A stretch of DNA of 64,000 nt from Candidatus Opimibacter skivensis (GCA_016722045.1 JADKGY010000001.1:1488001-1552000); one strand, 5' to 3'; positions 1 through 8,743 are shown, counted from the stretch's first letter. Program-made: numbers and translations. Notes: generated by a model from the letters alone, not told the origin.

Positions 1-1496
1 CTACAATTGACCTTCATGCTCCATTCATATGTCGTATCGGGTAATAAACCAGTAACCGTAATAGATAAGTCAGTAGTCGGACTGCCCGGTACATCCACCC
101 AAAGACCATTGGCCAGCCTGTACTGTACTGAATAATTCAACGCCCCATCTACAGCAGTCCAATTGAACGTCGCAGTAGAATCAGTGACAGGCAAAGTATA
201 TCGGAAGAATGGCAATCCACATTCCTCGCCCAGTGTCGTAAAGGAAGTGATCGATGACCAGTCACTCGTACGTCCATCCGTACAATATGTCTTCACATGC
301 CATTCGTAGGTCGTATTCGTTTGCAATCCTGTGAGCTCAACTGATGTGTTTGTCAACGGACCTCCCTGAAGTTGATTCCAGGGTCCCCCGGCTGCTCTCC
401 ACTCTACTACATAATAGGATGCACCACTCACCTGCCCCCAATGTAATGAAGCAGTTGAATTCGTAATACCAGAAGTATACACCCATTGCGGTGCTCCGCA
501 TCCATAACCACAGGTCGTTGTGAATGATTGTGGGTTTGACCAATACCCATAGGAGTCATAATGACCGCAATTGGCCCGAATACGCCATTCATAGGTGTGG
601 CATGGAATCAGGTTGTAGGCAATAATCCATGTCCCTGTACTCGGACTGCCTGGCAGATCATACCAGCTACCATAGCCATCACGTAGTTGAATCGAATAAC
701 TATAGGCACCATATACCGCTGACCATTTGAGGGTAGCTTGTTTGTCGCCAATATCTTTGGTGATGAGTCCGTATGGGACAGGACAGTTATTGCAGGATGT
801 ACTGAAGCCATAAGAATTACACCAATTACTCCATCCGGAATAACAATGGCTTTTTACGCGATATTCATACGACGTACAAGGGTTAAGCTGATTGACGTTG
901 ACCCAAGTGCCATAGACCGGGCATCCATAAAGATCATACCATGATCCTCCGGCATAGCGCCATTGTACCCAATAGTAATCTGCTCCATAGCATCCCGCCC
1001 ATTTCCAGGTCGCACTATATTCCGTGATATTATAACATGACAACCATTCAGGATAATTGCAATGATACCCGTTAGTCGTAAAGTAAACAGGATAACACCA
1101 GTCACTGTAATAATTGTAGCCGCAATTGGCTCTGCAACGCCATTCATAATTGGTGGAAGGATCCAGATTATTGCAGGTGTACCAATTCTGATAGCACATT
1201 CCGGGGATATCATGCCAGGTACCGTTGGCATATCGCCACTGGATATAATAGCCGTTGGCACCGTTGCAGTTTTCCCATTGCCAGGTGGCTGATGTCTCGG
1301 TGATATTATATGTATAAGTCCAATTTGGGGGATAGCAGGGATAATCGGTGGAAAGATTTAATAAGCCTTCTGCCGTGGTGATTAGGTCAGAGGTTTCCAT
1401 GCCGGACATGTGTTCCGGGGTTGCTTTCACTTCACTGGTAAACAAAGCAAAGAAGGCGAGTAAAATGAAAATAAAGGTGGGGAAGGTTGGTTTCAT
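1..1496 (-). CDS. Fn3-repeat secreted protein, 3' part beyond window
   Basis: The reading frame starts at the ATG at 1494-1496 and stays open to the left edge, so only about 498 N-terminal residues are visible. The product begins with a signal peptide (MKPTFPTFIFILLAFFALFT). About five tandem fibronectin type III-like repeats follow, each of roughly 90 residues. Repeats tend to open with Cys-x-x-Pro-x-Trp and carry 'NIT..SAT..W' and 'T.YEWR.R.NC'. The same architecture recurs in the complete gene at 8744-12217, so the two are paralogues. By analogy with that gene, a C-terminal T9SS sorting domain may lie outside the window. Likely a cell-surface or secreted adhesive protein; no enzymatic domain is visible. 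The absence of an internal stop over 1.5 kb and the strong repeat conservation make the call firm, but the function is inferred. Confidence 0.85.
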   Translation of the reverse strand, partial: MKPTFPTFIFILLAFFALFTSEVKATPEHMSGMETSDLITTAEGLLNLSTDYPCYPPNWTYTYNITETSATWQWENCNGANGYYIQWRYANGTWHDIPGMCYQNWYTCNNLDPSTNYEWRCRANCGYNYYSDWCYPVYFTTNGYHCNYPEWLSCYNITEYSATWKWAGCYGADYYWVQWRYAGGSWYDLYGCPVYGTWVNVNQLNPCTSYEYRVKSHCYSGWSNWCNSYGFSTSCNNCPVPYGLITKDIGDKQATLKWSAVYGAYSYSIQLRDGYGSWYDLPGSPSTGTWIIAYNLIPCHTYEWRIRANCGHYDSYGYWSNPQSFTTTCGYGCGAPQWVYTSGITNSTASLHWGQVSGASYYVVEWRAAGGPWNQLQGGPLTNTSVELTGLQTNTTYEWHVKTYCTDGRTSDWSSITSFTTLGEECGLPFFRYTLPVTDSTATFNWTAVDGALNYSVQYRLANGLWVDVPGSPTTDLSITVTGLLPDTTYEWSMKVNC

Positions 1497-1594
1497 AAAC
1501 AGGGGGTTTTATTGGTTTGACACAAATTAGTAAAAAAGAAATAAAGCAACAAAGGGAGCAATGATGAAAATCTGATCAGGATGCCTGGTCAGGG

Positions 1595-1972
1595 ATGAGA
1601 AAGAAAGCTTATGTAGATACATTTTATATCCTTTTTCCTGATCATCGATTGAGGAAGGCGGTAGAACAAAATGAAGAATTCATCAACTACGAGCTTGAGA
1701 ATTTTAAATGGAAGTTCACAATAAATGCCCTAAACTCAACTTATAAACTCAACACACCCATCCTCATCAACTCTACATTGACTAATAGAAGCAAAATTGC
1801 AAAAACGATAACTGTATTTAGACATCAAAATAAGTACTCGAATTTTCAATTAGAATTAATTCAAACAAATGATCCGGAGGCAAATTCAAAATCGATTGAA
1901 GACAACGTACCTATGGATCAAATAGAGTCTGTTAGGCAAGACTCGATTATACAACCGGGTCAAGGATTTTAA
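1595..1972 (+). CDS. hypothetical protein, possibly truncated
   Basis: A 125-residue frame without signal peptide or recognised family. The middle part (about residues 45-90) reads like a beta-sandwich strand pattern ('TPILINSTLTNRSKIAKTIT'), and the protein stops at 'IIQPGQGF', where such domains usually continue into another strand. This suggests a truncated remnant of a larger beta-rich protein. The following bases carry no continuation in another frame before the convergent gene that ends at 1994. The first 30 residues have uncertain support because no clear ribosome-binding site precedes the ATG. It may be a decayed gene. Confidence 0.45.
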   Translation: MRKKAYVDTFYILFPDHRLRKAVEQNEEFINYELENFKWKFTINALNSTYKLNTPILINSTLTNRSKIAKTITVFRHQNKYSNFQLELIQTNDPEANSKSIEDNVPMDQIESVRQDSIIQPGQGF

Positions 1973-1993
1973 GAAACGATGGATATATCATTT

Positions 1994-3163
1994 CTAATTA
2001 TATGCCATCACACAATGAAATTCGACGATGTAATACCTGTCATGGATTCCGTCAGTTCCACCTACAGGGGTAACTGTAAGTAATACACTCGCCGGATTGT
2101 AAGGAATATTTGCCCAAAACTGATAATCTACAAAGCCTTCTTCACTAAACCCTTTTCTCGCTATATCATTATTCATTTCGGTAGGAATGCTGCAATCACT
2201 CTTACTTTTATTGATCGCCTTCTTTGCCTCATCAAAATAGTCTAATGCAGCGTCAGCATTGTCAAATGGAGTGGACTCACCGATTAATTCCACATATTTA
2301 TCCAATCCCAATTCACTCAATTTTATCTCATCCGTCATTCTTGTGTAAATACCTGTCTTCGGAAATCCGGGCACTGTTTTTTTATAACGATAAATATTAT
2401 CTCTGTTTTCGATTGGTTCTCCCACTACATTTACATATTTGTCATTTGCTTCGCACATAATTTCTGACATGCGCTGTATAAAGTCGTCAGTCGGGAACAC
2501 CAGTGTGTGAAAACCAGGGGTTTTATCCTTTTCATAATATTCCAATTTCCTGAACTGCCATTTTTCTTTAGCCTCGACATATACTCCTATTTTATTTCCC
2601 ATAAAAGGCTGAGCGGGGATATTGACGTTCAATATCTTCCAACGACCATTTTCACTGATGATATCAAATGTATGATCGGAAAACATGGATCCTTCAGTGG
2701 CGTCCGATTTGTAGGCAAGTTGTTGCGGCAGTCCGTTAGTCCATTTCGTGATTTTCAATACACCTTTGTTTGTGAGGGCAACACTATATCCGTTTTTTTC
2801 ATCTGAAGCTCCAAAGAAGACACCGCAATTCCGGAATCCGGGGCCAAATTCCCCTATGACATATTTCGAATCATAATCATCCATCCATTCACTTTTGATC
2901 GTCATGGATATGTGAAAATCTTTGTCCGGATGGGAAGCGATCGTCTGAAGTGAAATGAAATTCTCCTTAGATGTATTGTCAATAAAGTAGCCTGTCTCTT
3001 TGGAGATAGATACTTTCTTGCCATTCACGATCCAGTTATTGTGATTATCTGAAAAATCATCAGAAAATAATGCATTCCCCTGCGCTGCAAGTGCCACACA
3101 AAAATGAACGATCAGGAGGTTCAGAAAATAAGTGGAAAATAGAGATATGAATCTTTCTTTCAT
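1994..3163 (-). CDS. secreted protein with LamG/DUF1080-like N-terminal domain
   Basis: About 389 residues when started at the internal ATG at 3163, which gives a typical signal peptide (MKERFISLFSTYFLNLLIVH, then a cleavage region near 'LAAQG'). An upstream in-frame ATG at 3235 would place 24 hydrophilic residues before the signal, so it was not chosen. Residues about 30-200 ('FSDDFSDNHNNWIVNG', 'GVFFGASDEKNGYSVAL', 'NGRWKILNVNIPAQPFMG', 'KIGVYVEAKEKWQFRKLEYY') resemble the concanavalin-like jelly roll of LamG/DUF1080 proteins. The C-terminal half is not recognised. It is probably exported to the periplasm or surface. Its start lies close to the divergent SRPBCC gene. Confidence 0.65.
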   Translation of the reverse strand: MKERFISLFSTYFLNLLIVHFCVALAAQGNALFSDDFSDNHNNWIVNGKKVSISKETGYFIDNTSKENFISLQTIASHPDKDFHISMTIKSEWMDDYDSKYVIGEFGPGFRNCGVFFGASDEKNGYSVALTNKGVLKITKWTNGLPQQLAYKSDATEGSMFSDHTFDIISENGRWKILNVNIPAQPFMGNKIGVYVEAKEKWQFRKLEYYEKDKTPGFHTLVFPTDDFIQRMSEIMCEANDKYVNVVGEPIENRDNIYRYKKTVPGFPKTGIYTRMTDEIKLSELGLDKYVELIGESTPFDNADAALDYFDEAKKAINKSKSDCSIPTEMNNDIARKGFSEEGFVDYQFWANIPYNPASVLLTVTPVGGTDGIHDRYYIVEFHCVMAYN

Positions 3164-3356
3164 GATGAATTGTATTAGCAAATTATAGTTCAATTCCTTT
3201 AGAGGTCTAAAGTAATATTTATTCGTTTTACGCATAACCTTGTTTAGGAATTCGACTACAACCCAATTTGGAAGCGTAAAAAATCATGATTTCGCCCAAG
3301 GCTTGTCAACAAATGAAACTTATTATTTTAAATTTGACCTACAAGACCCAAACCTT

Positions 3357-3803
3357 ATGACCGGAACAGTAACCTTGCACAGAGTAATTAAAGCCACACC
3401 TGAAAAAGTGTATCGGGCTTTCACGGAGCCTAATGCGATGGCTTCCTGGATTCCGCCCTATGGATTTTTATGTACGGTGCACAGCATGGAAGTGAAAGTC
3501 GGAGGCAAATACAAAATGTCCTTTACGAATTTTTCGACCGGTCATGGTCACTCCTTTGGCGGAGAGTATCTCGAAATAAAACCCAATGAATTTATCAAAT
3601 ACACGGACAAATTTGATGACCCTAATCTGCCGGGAGATATGATGACTTCTGTCTGGTTGAAAAAGGTAATCGGAGGGACTGAATTAAAAGTCATCCAGGA
3701 AGGCATTCCGGATATGATACCTGTTGAAATGTGCTATCTCGGATGGCAGGAATCTCTTGATAAGTTGATGAGACTGGTGGAGCCGGTTATTCCGGATAAT
3801 TAA
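3357..3803 (+). CDS. SRPBCC (AHSA1-like) family protein
   Basis: A 148-residue protein started at the ATG at 3357, because homologous families begin with the strand 'TVTLHRVIKATPEKVYRAFT'. The longer frame from 3240 adds 39 residues not expected in the family. Diagnostic features are 'A.PEKVYRAFTEPNAMASW' at the N-terminus, a central 'VGGKYKMSF', 'GG.YLEI.PNE.I.YT' and the C-terminal helix 'GWQESLDKLMRLVEP'. These fit the START/Bet v 1-like helix-grip fold of the AHSA1 (Hsp90 ATPase activator homologue) group. Such proteins bind hydrophobic ligands; the ligand here is unknown. It is predicted to be cytoplasmic. It stands as a single gene followed by 160 bp of spacer. Confidence 0.85.
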   Translation: MTGTVTLHRVIKATPEKVYRAFTEPNAMASWIPPYGFLCTVHSMEVKVGGKYKMSFTNFSTGHGHSFGGEYLEIKPNEFIKYTDKFDDPNLPGDMMTSVWLKKVIGGTELKVIQEGIPDMIPVEMCYLGWQESLDKLMRLVEPVIPDN

Positions 3804-3967
3804 AAAGCAGAATACTCATCCCTTCTCATTTTTTGAGTCGTCTGATTTTCAATCAAATATTTTATAACTGGTTTTTGAAACATCCATTAACTTGTCATAC
3901 GGAGTGGTTTAAGACTTTTGCGTTGTGCATTATATTTTAATTTTAATAATGGTCTAATTTTCAGAAC

Positions 3968-4489
3968 ATGAAAAAAACATTTTTAATCATCATTGTGATT
4001 GTGACATCCTTCATTTCCGGTTTCGCATTCAAGACAATCATGACCACTCATGAAACTAAAGAAATGAAAAGGGCCACCAGCATAGGTGGCATCTTCTTTA
4101 AATGCAAAGACCCTAAGATGGTGCGGGAATGGTATCAGACACACCTGGGTCTCAATACAAACAAATACGGGGCGGTTTTTGAATGGTACCAGGGTGCTGA
4201 CAGCACAAAAAAGGGGTTTACCCAATGGAGTCCTTTCAAGGAAACCACAACCTATTTTGCACCCTCTACAAAAGATTTTATGATCAACTACCGGGTCGAA
4301 AATCTGACTGAACTTGTTGATCAATTAAAACAGGAAGGTGTTACTGTCACAGATACGATTGAGACAGCCGATTATGGCAAATTTGTTCATATCATGGACG
4401 TTGAGGGAAATAAAATTGAGTTGTGGGAACCGAACGATGTTGAGTATGAAAAAATGGGAATAAGCATGGGCGCCAGGACGACGAAATAA
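3968..4489 (+). CDS. VOC (glyoxalase/bleomycin resistance-like) protein with N-terminal membrane segment
   Basis: 173 residues. The first 24 residues are a hydrophobic signal or anchor segment (KKTFLIIIVIVTSFISGFAF), which is unusual for a VOC protein, normally cytoplasmic. The rest has the VOC pattern: 'IGGIFFKCKDPKMVREWYQT', 'LGL', a middle strand 'INYRVENLTELVDQLKQEGV', then 'YGKFVHIMDVEGNKIELWEP' with the terminal metal-ligand-like Glu in 'IELWEP'. One betaalphabetabetabeta pair is complete. The substrate is unknown. An extracytoplasmic location is inferred from the leader. Confidence 0.8.
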   Translation: MKKTFLIIIVIVTSFISGFAFKTIMTTHETKEMKRATSIGGIFFKCKDPKMVREWYQTHLGLNTNKYGAVFEWYQGADSTKKGFTQWSPFKETTTYFAPSTKDFMINYRVENLTELVDQLKQEGVTVTDTIETADYGKFVHIMDVEGNKIELWEPNDVEYEKMGISMGARTTK

Positions 4490-4502
4490 ATCAAAGGTTT
4501 GT

Positions 4503-4605
4503 GGTTATAGATTGAGCGGAAAAGGACTGGTTTTTTGGCTATAGTTTTTAGTCAAACCCTATAACCAACTACCTATGTCATGTCCAATTTCTGCTAACTA
4601 ACAAC
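4503..4605. repeat. dispersed intergenic repeat, copy A
   Basis: A segment of about 103 bp between two convergent genes. It begins GGTTATAGATTGA and ends CTAACTAACAAC and is recognisably related to 60869-60976. Shared blocks in the same order are GGTTRTAGRTTGA, GGACWGG, TTGGYTATA, AACTACCT, TGTCCA and AACTAACAAC. The copy also contains the inverted pair GGTTATAG (4503-4510) and CTATAACC (about 4559-4566). Confidence 0.5.
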
Positions 4606-4614
4606 CCATATCCA

Positions 4615-5127
4615 TTACGGGTGCACCATCTTATCCGTAGTAGCGATAAACTCCTCTACAGTAGGTGTATAACCGGTCTTTCCTAATCCATTGATCTGGT
4701 ATTGGCCACTGGTCTTGTCTTTGTCAAGATTGAAGATCCATACTGTGGGATAGCCGGTGACTTGCAGAGCTTGTTGCATTGCGGCGTTCTGTTGCTTGTT
4801 TTTCTCGGGTAATTGCTTGCCCCTTGGGAAATCCAGTTCGAGCAGGACGACGTTCTTTTTAGCCCAGGTCATGAACTCCGGTTTAGAGAAAACGGAGGCA
4901 TCGAGGCGCTTGCACCATCCACACCAGTCGCTTCCGGTGAAATTGGCCATAATGGGCTTCTTTTCTTTAATGGAGACTGCATAAGCTTCATCCAGATCGA
5001 CCAGCCAGCCCGCTTTGTCCGATTTGTATCCGGGAGTCTCAGGTTTTGTAGTGGTGGTCGCGGGTGTTTGTGAACAGGCTTGGAATGCCATAACACACAG
5101 TAAAAGAAACAGATATAATTTTGTCAT
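4615..5127 (-). CDS. thioredoxin-fold lipoprotein (thioredoxin_7-like)
   Basis: About 170 residues from the ATG at 5127. That start gives the lipoprotein leader MTKLYLFLLLCVMAFQAC with Cys in the lipobox 'FQAC'; the upstream ATG at 5142 adds five residues. Residues about 40-70 ('EAYAVSIKEKKPIMANFTGS') precede the redox motif CGWC in 'SDWCGWCKRLD'. The cis-proline strand appears as 'VTGYPTVWIFNLD'. This pattern is that of periplasmic thioredoxin-like proteins of the thioredoxin_7 type. It probably acts in thiol-disulfide exchange at the periplasmic face. It is monocistronic and its partner is unknown. Confidence 0.85.
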   Translation of the reverse strand: MTKLYLFLLLCVMAFQACSQTPATTTTKPETPGYKSDKAGWLVDLDEAYAVSIKEKKPIMANFTGSDWCGWCKRLDASVFSKPEFMTWAKKNVVLLELDFPRGKQLPEKNKQQNAAMQQALQVTGYPTVWIFNLDKDKTSGQYQINGLGKTGYTPTVEEFIATTDKMVHP

Positions 5128-5338
5128 TGTAGGTATTGTCATTTGAAAGCGTAAATTCTGAAATGCAAAATTAATCCTTTCTGGATGTGTTTTTGGACTT
5201 TAAGAGAGTCTTAACTACCGTGTGCGTAATTCCTCCTATAAAAGGACGGAAGACTGCAGATTTTTATTGAATGGGCCAATCTGCCTGGAATAAAAAAATC
5301 CGGTTTACATTTTATGGCTTAATACAAATACGTATTAA

Positions 5339-5782
5339 ATGAGAGCAGTCTTCGCAGGTACAATAGCTTTAGTATACGCTCTCTTTTCCTGTAACACAGA
5401 AAAATTTCCAGGTCCTCCGATAGAGAAGGGTTATAAATGCTTCATCATGCAGACTTGGGATGAGATTAAGGTAAGGGACTCCCTGATTGGAAAATGGCAA
5501 CTTGAATACGTCCGTTGTTCAGGTAGCACACATGGCTCATACGTTACTGACGAAAAATATATTCTCGAATTTAGGCCCGATAGCACATTGACTGCTACAT
5601 ATAATGATTCCATAGTCTACCAGACCACCCGGCACATTAATCCGGGTATTGAAAGATTTCTTTTAAATACCGATGACTTTGTTGATTATACAGGAGGTGA
5701 TATATATCTATGCGAGGACTTTTTGATTTTTGCTGAAAGCCAGAGTGATATTTGTGATAATTATTTCAGGCGGATTGAATGA
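5339..5782 (+). CDS. hypothetical lipocalin-like lipoprotein
   Basis: 147 residues beginning MRAVFAGTIALVYALFSC, a lipoprotein leader with Cys18. The mature part contains 'DSLIGKWQLEYVRC' and 'YILEFRPDSTLTATYNDSIV', a start pattern typical of lipocalin-like and copper-resistance-NlpE-like small beta-barrels in Bacteroidota. No operon partner is evident; the next gene is convergent and separated by a tandem repeat. No specific ligand can be named. Confidence 0.65.
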   Translation: MRAVFAGTIALVYALFSCNTEKFPGPPIEKGYKCFIMQTWDEIKVRDSLIGKWQLEYVRCSGSTHGSYVTDEKYILEFRPDSTLTATYNDSIVYQTTRHINPGIERFLLNTDDFVDYTGGDIYLCEDFLIFAESQSDICDNYFRRIE

Positions 5783-5855
5783 TTGAAAAATCACTCCAAG
5801 AGATTATGGGGTAAGTAGTTGAGGAGTGTAGAGAAAAAAATCAGTCATTTTTATG

Positions 5856-6130
5856 CTTTCCTAAAATCCAATTGTGTTTTCCTAAAACATCAGGGTGTTT
5901 TCCTAAAACATCAAGCTATTTTCCTAAATCATTCAACAATTCCAATACAACCCTCTTAAAATCAATCATTTCATATTTTCCTTAAATACAATTGTGTTTT
6001 CCTTAAACATCAGGATGTTTTCCTAAAATATCAAGGTGTTTTCCTAAAACATTCTACAATTCCAATACAAGACTCTTAAAATCAATCATTTCATGTTTTC
6101 CTTAAATACAATTGTGTTTTCCTTAAACAT
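5856..6130. repeat. 120-bp-period intergenic tandem repeat with 20-bp subrepeats
   Basis: Fills most of the space between the genes ending at 5782 and 6184. The blocks at 5941-6000 and 6061-6120 are almost identical, as are 5881-5940 and 6001-6060, giving a period of exactly 120 bp and a bit more than two copies. Inside each unit a shorter motif, TTTTCCTAAAACATCAGG, recurs at about 20-bp steps. No reading frame is maintained through the repeat. Confidence 0.9.
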
Positions 6131-6183
6131 GAATGAGGAAATACAATGACTTGAAATCAATCCTTTACTATTTTAGCACCCCC

Positions 6184-7218
6184 TCACTCCACCACTATTT
6201 TCCCCAGATATGACCTTCCTTTCGCTTCAATGATCAAATAATATAACCCGGATGACATATCAGCCACCGGAATATTTAAAGGCTGGCTTGTGACCTTTTG
6301 ATCAACCATATTTTTTATTACCTCACCTGACGGAGAAAGGATTTTCACATTTACTTTCCCAACTATTTCCTCAGGTAATTGAACTAAAACAATCTCTTTC
6401 GCAGGATTAGGATAAGGATAGAGATCGATATTCTTCTTTGTCATGTCGGAAGTCGCTGACAATGTCTGATCAAACCGAGTTCCTGAATTGTAAATTTCTT
6501 TCGTACCCGGATTTGACAACCAGGCAATAACATAAACCTGACTCGGATCCCAGGCCTCATCGACCATGTACGTATAGGACTTCACTGCATTGCTTGAACT
6601 CAAATCAACATCTTCACCTGCTGGCGGACCAAGAAAACGACGGAATACATTGTGATGTCCTGTTTCACCATTCGGTGCATTATACGCAACTTCCTTTTCA
6701 ACAATCACTGCAAAAAGTTTTCCTGTAGCTAATGAACCACCTGCAAAATCGTGGAGTGTGATATCTACATTTCTGTTTGTTCCTGATGTTTCTTCCACTT
6801 TGACTTCAAGCCAGGTCTGATCTCCAGTGACTCCATCGAGGACGGTATTCGTCACACTACCTGAACTTTTAAAATCAATACCGTTGATTGCGACAGTAGG
6901 TGTACCAAAAATATTGCCGGTGTAAAATTGCCAACGGGTTGTATTCTCTGAAATATTAGACTGGAAAAAGATGCAACTTGAATAAGGCTTCCCAGGATAA
7001 AAACTGATCAGATGATATTGACCTGCATATGCCTGAAGTCGATTGAACAAACCCGGATTTTGCGACCCACATACCGGGCATGGCGTATTGGTGAATAATT
7101 CAAGGGTGGCATATTTACGAGGTAAAGCCTGACTCTCTACTGAATTCCATGTCAGGAGGAAAAGCAATCCTAAAACTATAGCAATGAAGGGCTTATGAAA
7201 TTGAGGCATACTATTCAT
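6184..7218 (-). CDS. Omp28-like T9SS-sorted protein with CPVC motif
   Basis: 344 residues with signal peptide (hydrophobic stretch about 11-30, 'AIVLGLLFLLTWNSVESQA'). Residues 38-110 have a thioredoxin-like start, 'ATLELFTNTPCPVC' (CPVC at 47-50), then 'YHLISFYPGKPYSS' and 'FGTPTVAINGIDF', which contains a cis-proline-like TPT. This is the layout of Omp28-related outer membrane proteins of Bacteroidota. A beta-sandwich follows (about 140-255). The last 80 residues are a type A T9SS sorting domain ('LYPYPNPAKEIVLVQLPEE', 'MSSGLYYLIIEAKGRSYLGK'). The protein is therefore predicted to be exported through the outer membrane and anchored at the surface. The redox role is inferred only from the CPVC. 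Confidence 0.85.
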   Translation of the reverse strand: MNSMPQFHKPFIAIVLGLLFLLTWNSVESQALPRKYATLELFTNTPCPVCGSQNPGLFNRLQAYAGQYHLISFYPGKPYSSCIFFQSNISENTTRWQFYTGNIFGTPTVAINGIDFKSSGSVTNTVLDGVTGDQTWLEVKVEETSGTNRNVDITLHDFAGGSLATGKLFAVIVEKEVAYNAPNGETGHHNVFRRFLGPPAGEDVDLSSSNAVKSYTYMVDEAWDPSQVYVIAWLSNPGTKEIYNSGTRFDQTLSATSDMTKKNIDLYPYPNPAKEIVLVQLPEEIVGKVNVKILSPSGEVIKNMVDQKVTSQPLNIPVADMSSGLYYLIIEAKGRSYLGKIVVE

Positions 7219-7412
7219 TTATTGTTGTGTAAAAGGTTTTCTCTAATCCAAATGTATTAATCGAACAATGTGTTGTCCTTTTCTAAAAAAACACACACTG
7301 ATCATGTGAAGAAACCATAAATAGACGAAATGGTTCTTAATCAATATACAGAAGACCACGGACGTCTACAGAATTGCGGGGAGACGAAATCTATCACCTT
7401 TTAACATACGAT

Positions 7413-7925
7413 TTATTTTTTCACGATTTTCATTATCATAGAATCCACTTCTGTATTCGCCTTTTCTATCGCATAGCGCTTAACATCGCTGATCAACATT
7501 TCATCCAACACATCGACAAGATTTTTGAAAGATGAGTTGGGCAATGGCTTGATAATGACGAATAACATATTTCGTAAACCCCATCTCTTTTCTACTTCGA
7601 TCTGTCTTCGTTGTATGTATTTCCTAAGTCCAGACGGACTGTAATCAATGCTGTCCACAAATGGAACGATTGAACTAATCATTTCATCCGGCAAAGAATA
7701 GGTATAAATCATGTCCCTGGATCCTAACATAAGCGTACATGTTTTGGATTGAGGATAGGGAGCCGGATCACCTTCTACATCAGGCTTCATTACTTCCATC
7801 GCTTTCGGCTTGCTGAATGAAGTGGCCAACATGAAGAAAGTAATTAATAAAAATCCTAAATCAACCATTGGTGTGAGGTCCACCATCGTCGATCTTTTTC
7901 TTTTGTTGTAAGGTTGAATTTCCAT
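7413..7925 (-). CDS. exbD: ExbD/TolR-type biopolymer transport protein
   Basis: 170 residues. The short cytoplasmic N-terminus is followed by one membrane helix, 'MVDLTPMVDLGFLLITFFML', containing the Asp (about residue 22) that ExbD/TolR proteins use for proton coupling with an ExbB/TolQ channel. A periplasmic domain of about 130 residues follows. In the family, ExbD with ExbB drives TonB-dependent uptake or, as TolR, envelope integrity. No exbB or tonB gene lies nearby, so this is an orphan copy that must use a partner encoded elsewhere. The gene starts divergently from the first ORF6N gene. Confidence 0.9.
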   Translation of the reverse strand: MEIQPYNKRKRSTMVDLTPMVDLGFLLITFFMLATSFSKPKAMEVMKPDVEGDPAPYPQSKTCTLMLGSRDMIYTYSLPDEMISSIVPFVDSIDYSPSGLRKYIQRRQIEVEKRWGLRNMLFVIIKPLPNSSFKNLVDVLDEMLISDVKRYAIEKANTEVDSMIMKIVKK

Positions 7926-8011
7926 GTTCCTGATATTTAGTCCTATCTAATAGATGCACCTCAGGCAGTATTTCCATAAAATAATAGCGTCGAACAGATA
8001 ATAAAAACCCT

Positions 8012-8043
8012 TATTTTAGAACTCTATTTCTTTCACCAGAAAT
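8012..8043 (+). promoter_or_regulatory. conserved promoter and operator-like leader of ORF6N gene 1
   Basis: TATTTTAG at 8012-8019 matches the Bacteroidota -7 consensus TAnnTTTG at six of its defined positions. Exactly 6 bp downstream, at 8026-8043, lies ATTTC-N8-GAAAT, an inverted repeat with spacer TTTCACCA. The ORF6N paralogues have the same arrangement with the same 6-bp spacing at 12542-12572 and 14145-14176. No clear -33 TTG was found. The inverted repeat would overlap the expected transcription start, a typical operator position; this is inference. Confidence 0.5.
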
Positions 8044-8051
8044 TCTTAACT

Positions 8052-8573
8052 ATGGAATTGAAAACAATCCAATCAAAGATTTATGAGATCAGGGACCTAA
8101 AGATCATGTTGGATTTTGACCTTGCTGAATTATATAAGGTCGAAGTAAAAAGACTTAAGGAGGCTGTCAGGCGTAACATGAATCGATTTCCTCCTGATTT
8201 TCTATTAGAACTGACTCGTGATGAATATAATGCTCTAAGGACGCAATTTGCGACCTTAGAGACTGGACCCGGAAAACACAGTAAATATCTTCCCTTCGCT
8301 TTTACTGAACAAGGAGTGGCAATGCTGGCCAGCATACTCAATAGCCCAAGGGCAATAGAAGTAAATATATTAATAGTGAGGGCCTTTGTGTTTCTGAGAC
8401 AATATGCCCTGGGTCATGAGGGTTTAAAAGCCAAACTAAATGAGATTGAAATCAAATACGATAAACAATTCAAAGATGTCTATGATGCCATAAACTTTTT
8501 ACTTCAAAAAGACAAACTTGAAACTGATCAGAAATCAAGAAAGAGAATTGGATTTAAAACAAATAAAGAATAG
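8052..8573 (+). CDS. ORF6N domain-containing protein, paralogue 1
   Basis: 173 residues starting MELKTIQSKIYEIRDLKIML. The ORF6N domain (KilA-N-related, known from phage and baculovirus BRO-like proteins) spans about residues 1-110, with the hallmarks 'DFDLAELY', 'LKEAVRRNMNRFPPDFLLEL' and 'AFTEQGVAMLAS'. The C-terminus is a likely coiled-coil tail, 'KYDKQFKDVYDAINFLL', ending in a basic RKRIGFK-type sequence. ORF6N proteins are thought to bind DNA; no target is known here. It is one of three paralogues within 6.7 kb, all on the + strand and each wedged between minus-strand genes. Confidence 0.9.
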   Translation: MELKTIQSKIYEIRDLKIMLDFDLAELYKVEVKRLKEAVRRNMNRFPPDFLLELTRDEYNALRTQFATLETGPGKHSKYLPFAFTEQGVAMLASILNSPRAIEVNILIVRAFVFLRQYALGHEGLKAKLNEIEIKYDKQFKDVYDAINFLLQKDKLETDQKSRKRIGFKTNKE

Positions 8574-8616
8574 CTTTCAAAATGAAATATATGTGGTTAT
8601 ACTTAGCCGGTCGCTG

Positions 8617-8674
8617 TGCTTCGACTAGCATAACGCAACCATGTGCTTCAGCTCAGCAACCGCGAGTCGAAGCA
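8617..8674. repeat. 10-bp inverted repeat, TGCTTCGACT/AGTCGAAGCA
   Basis: A perfect inverted pair at 8617-8626 and 8665-8674 with a 38-nt loop that contains GTGCTTCAGCTCAGCAACCG. A related but degraded sequence with TGCTTCGAC and CAGCTCAGCAACCG is found at about 61927-61970. This suggests a dispersed intergenic repeat family. Confidence 0.6.
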
Positions 8675-8689
8675 AAACGGCATAAATCA

Positions 8690-8731
8690 AAAAAAAAGCC
8701 CCGATCAATGACCAGGGCCTTTTCATTTTTT
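8690..8731 (-). terminator. bidirectional intrinsic terminator between ORF6N 1 and the Fn3 gene
   Basis: On the minus strand the sequence reads AAAAGGCCCTGG, a short loop region, then CGGGGCTTTTTTTT, a GC stem followed by a T-run just after the stop of the gene ending at 8744. The A/T flanks are symmetrical, so it may also terminate the + strand ORF6N transcript. Confidence 0.75.
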
Positions 8732-8743
8732 CAATTAATAAGC

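Noticed and set aside
854..1261. Minus-strand frame of 135 residues and + strand frames in 738-1530.
   Set aside because: They lie in other frames of the Fn3 gene, which is open from 1496 to the window edge and has clear repeat structure.
1973..1993. Frameshift continuation of the 125-residue hypothetical gene.
   Set aside because: Only 21 bp separate it from the convergent gene end, too little for a missing domain.
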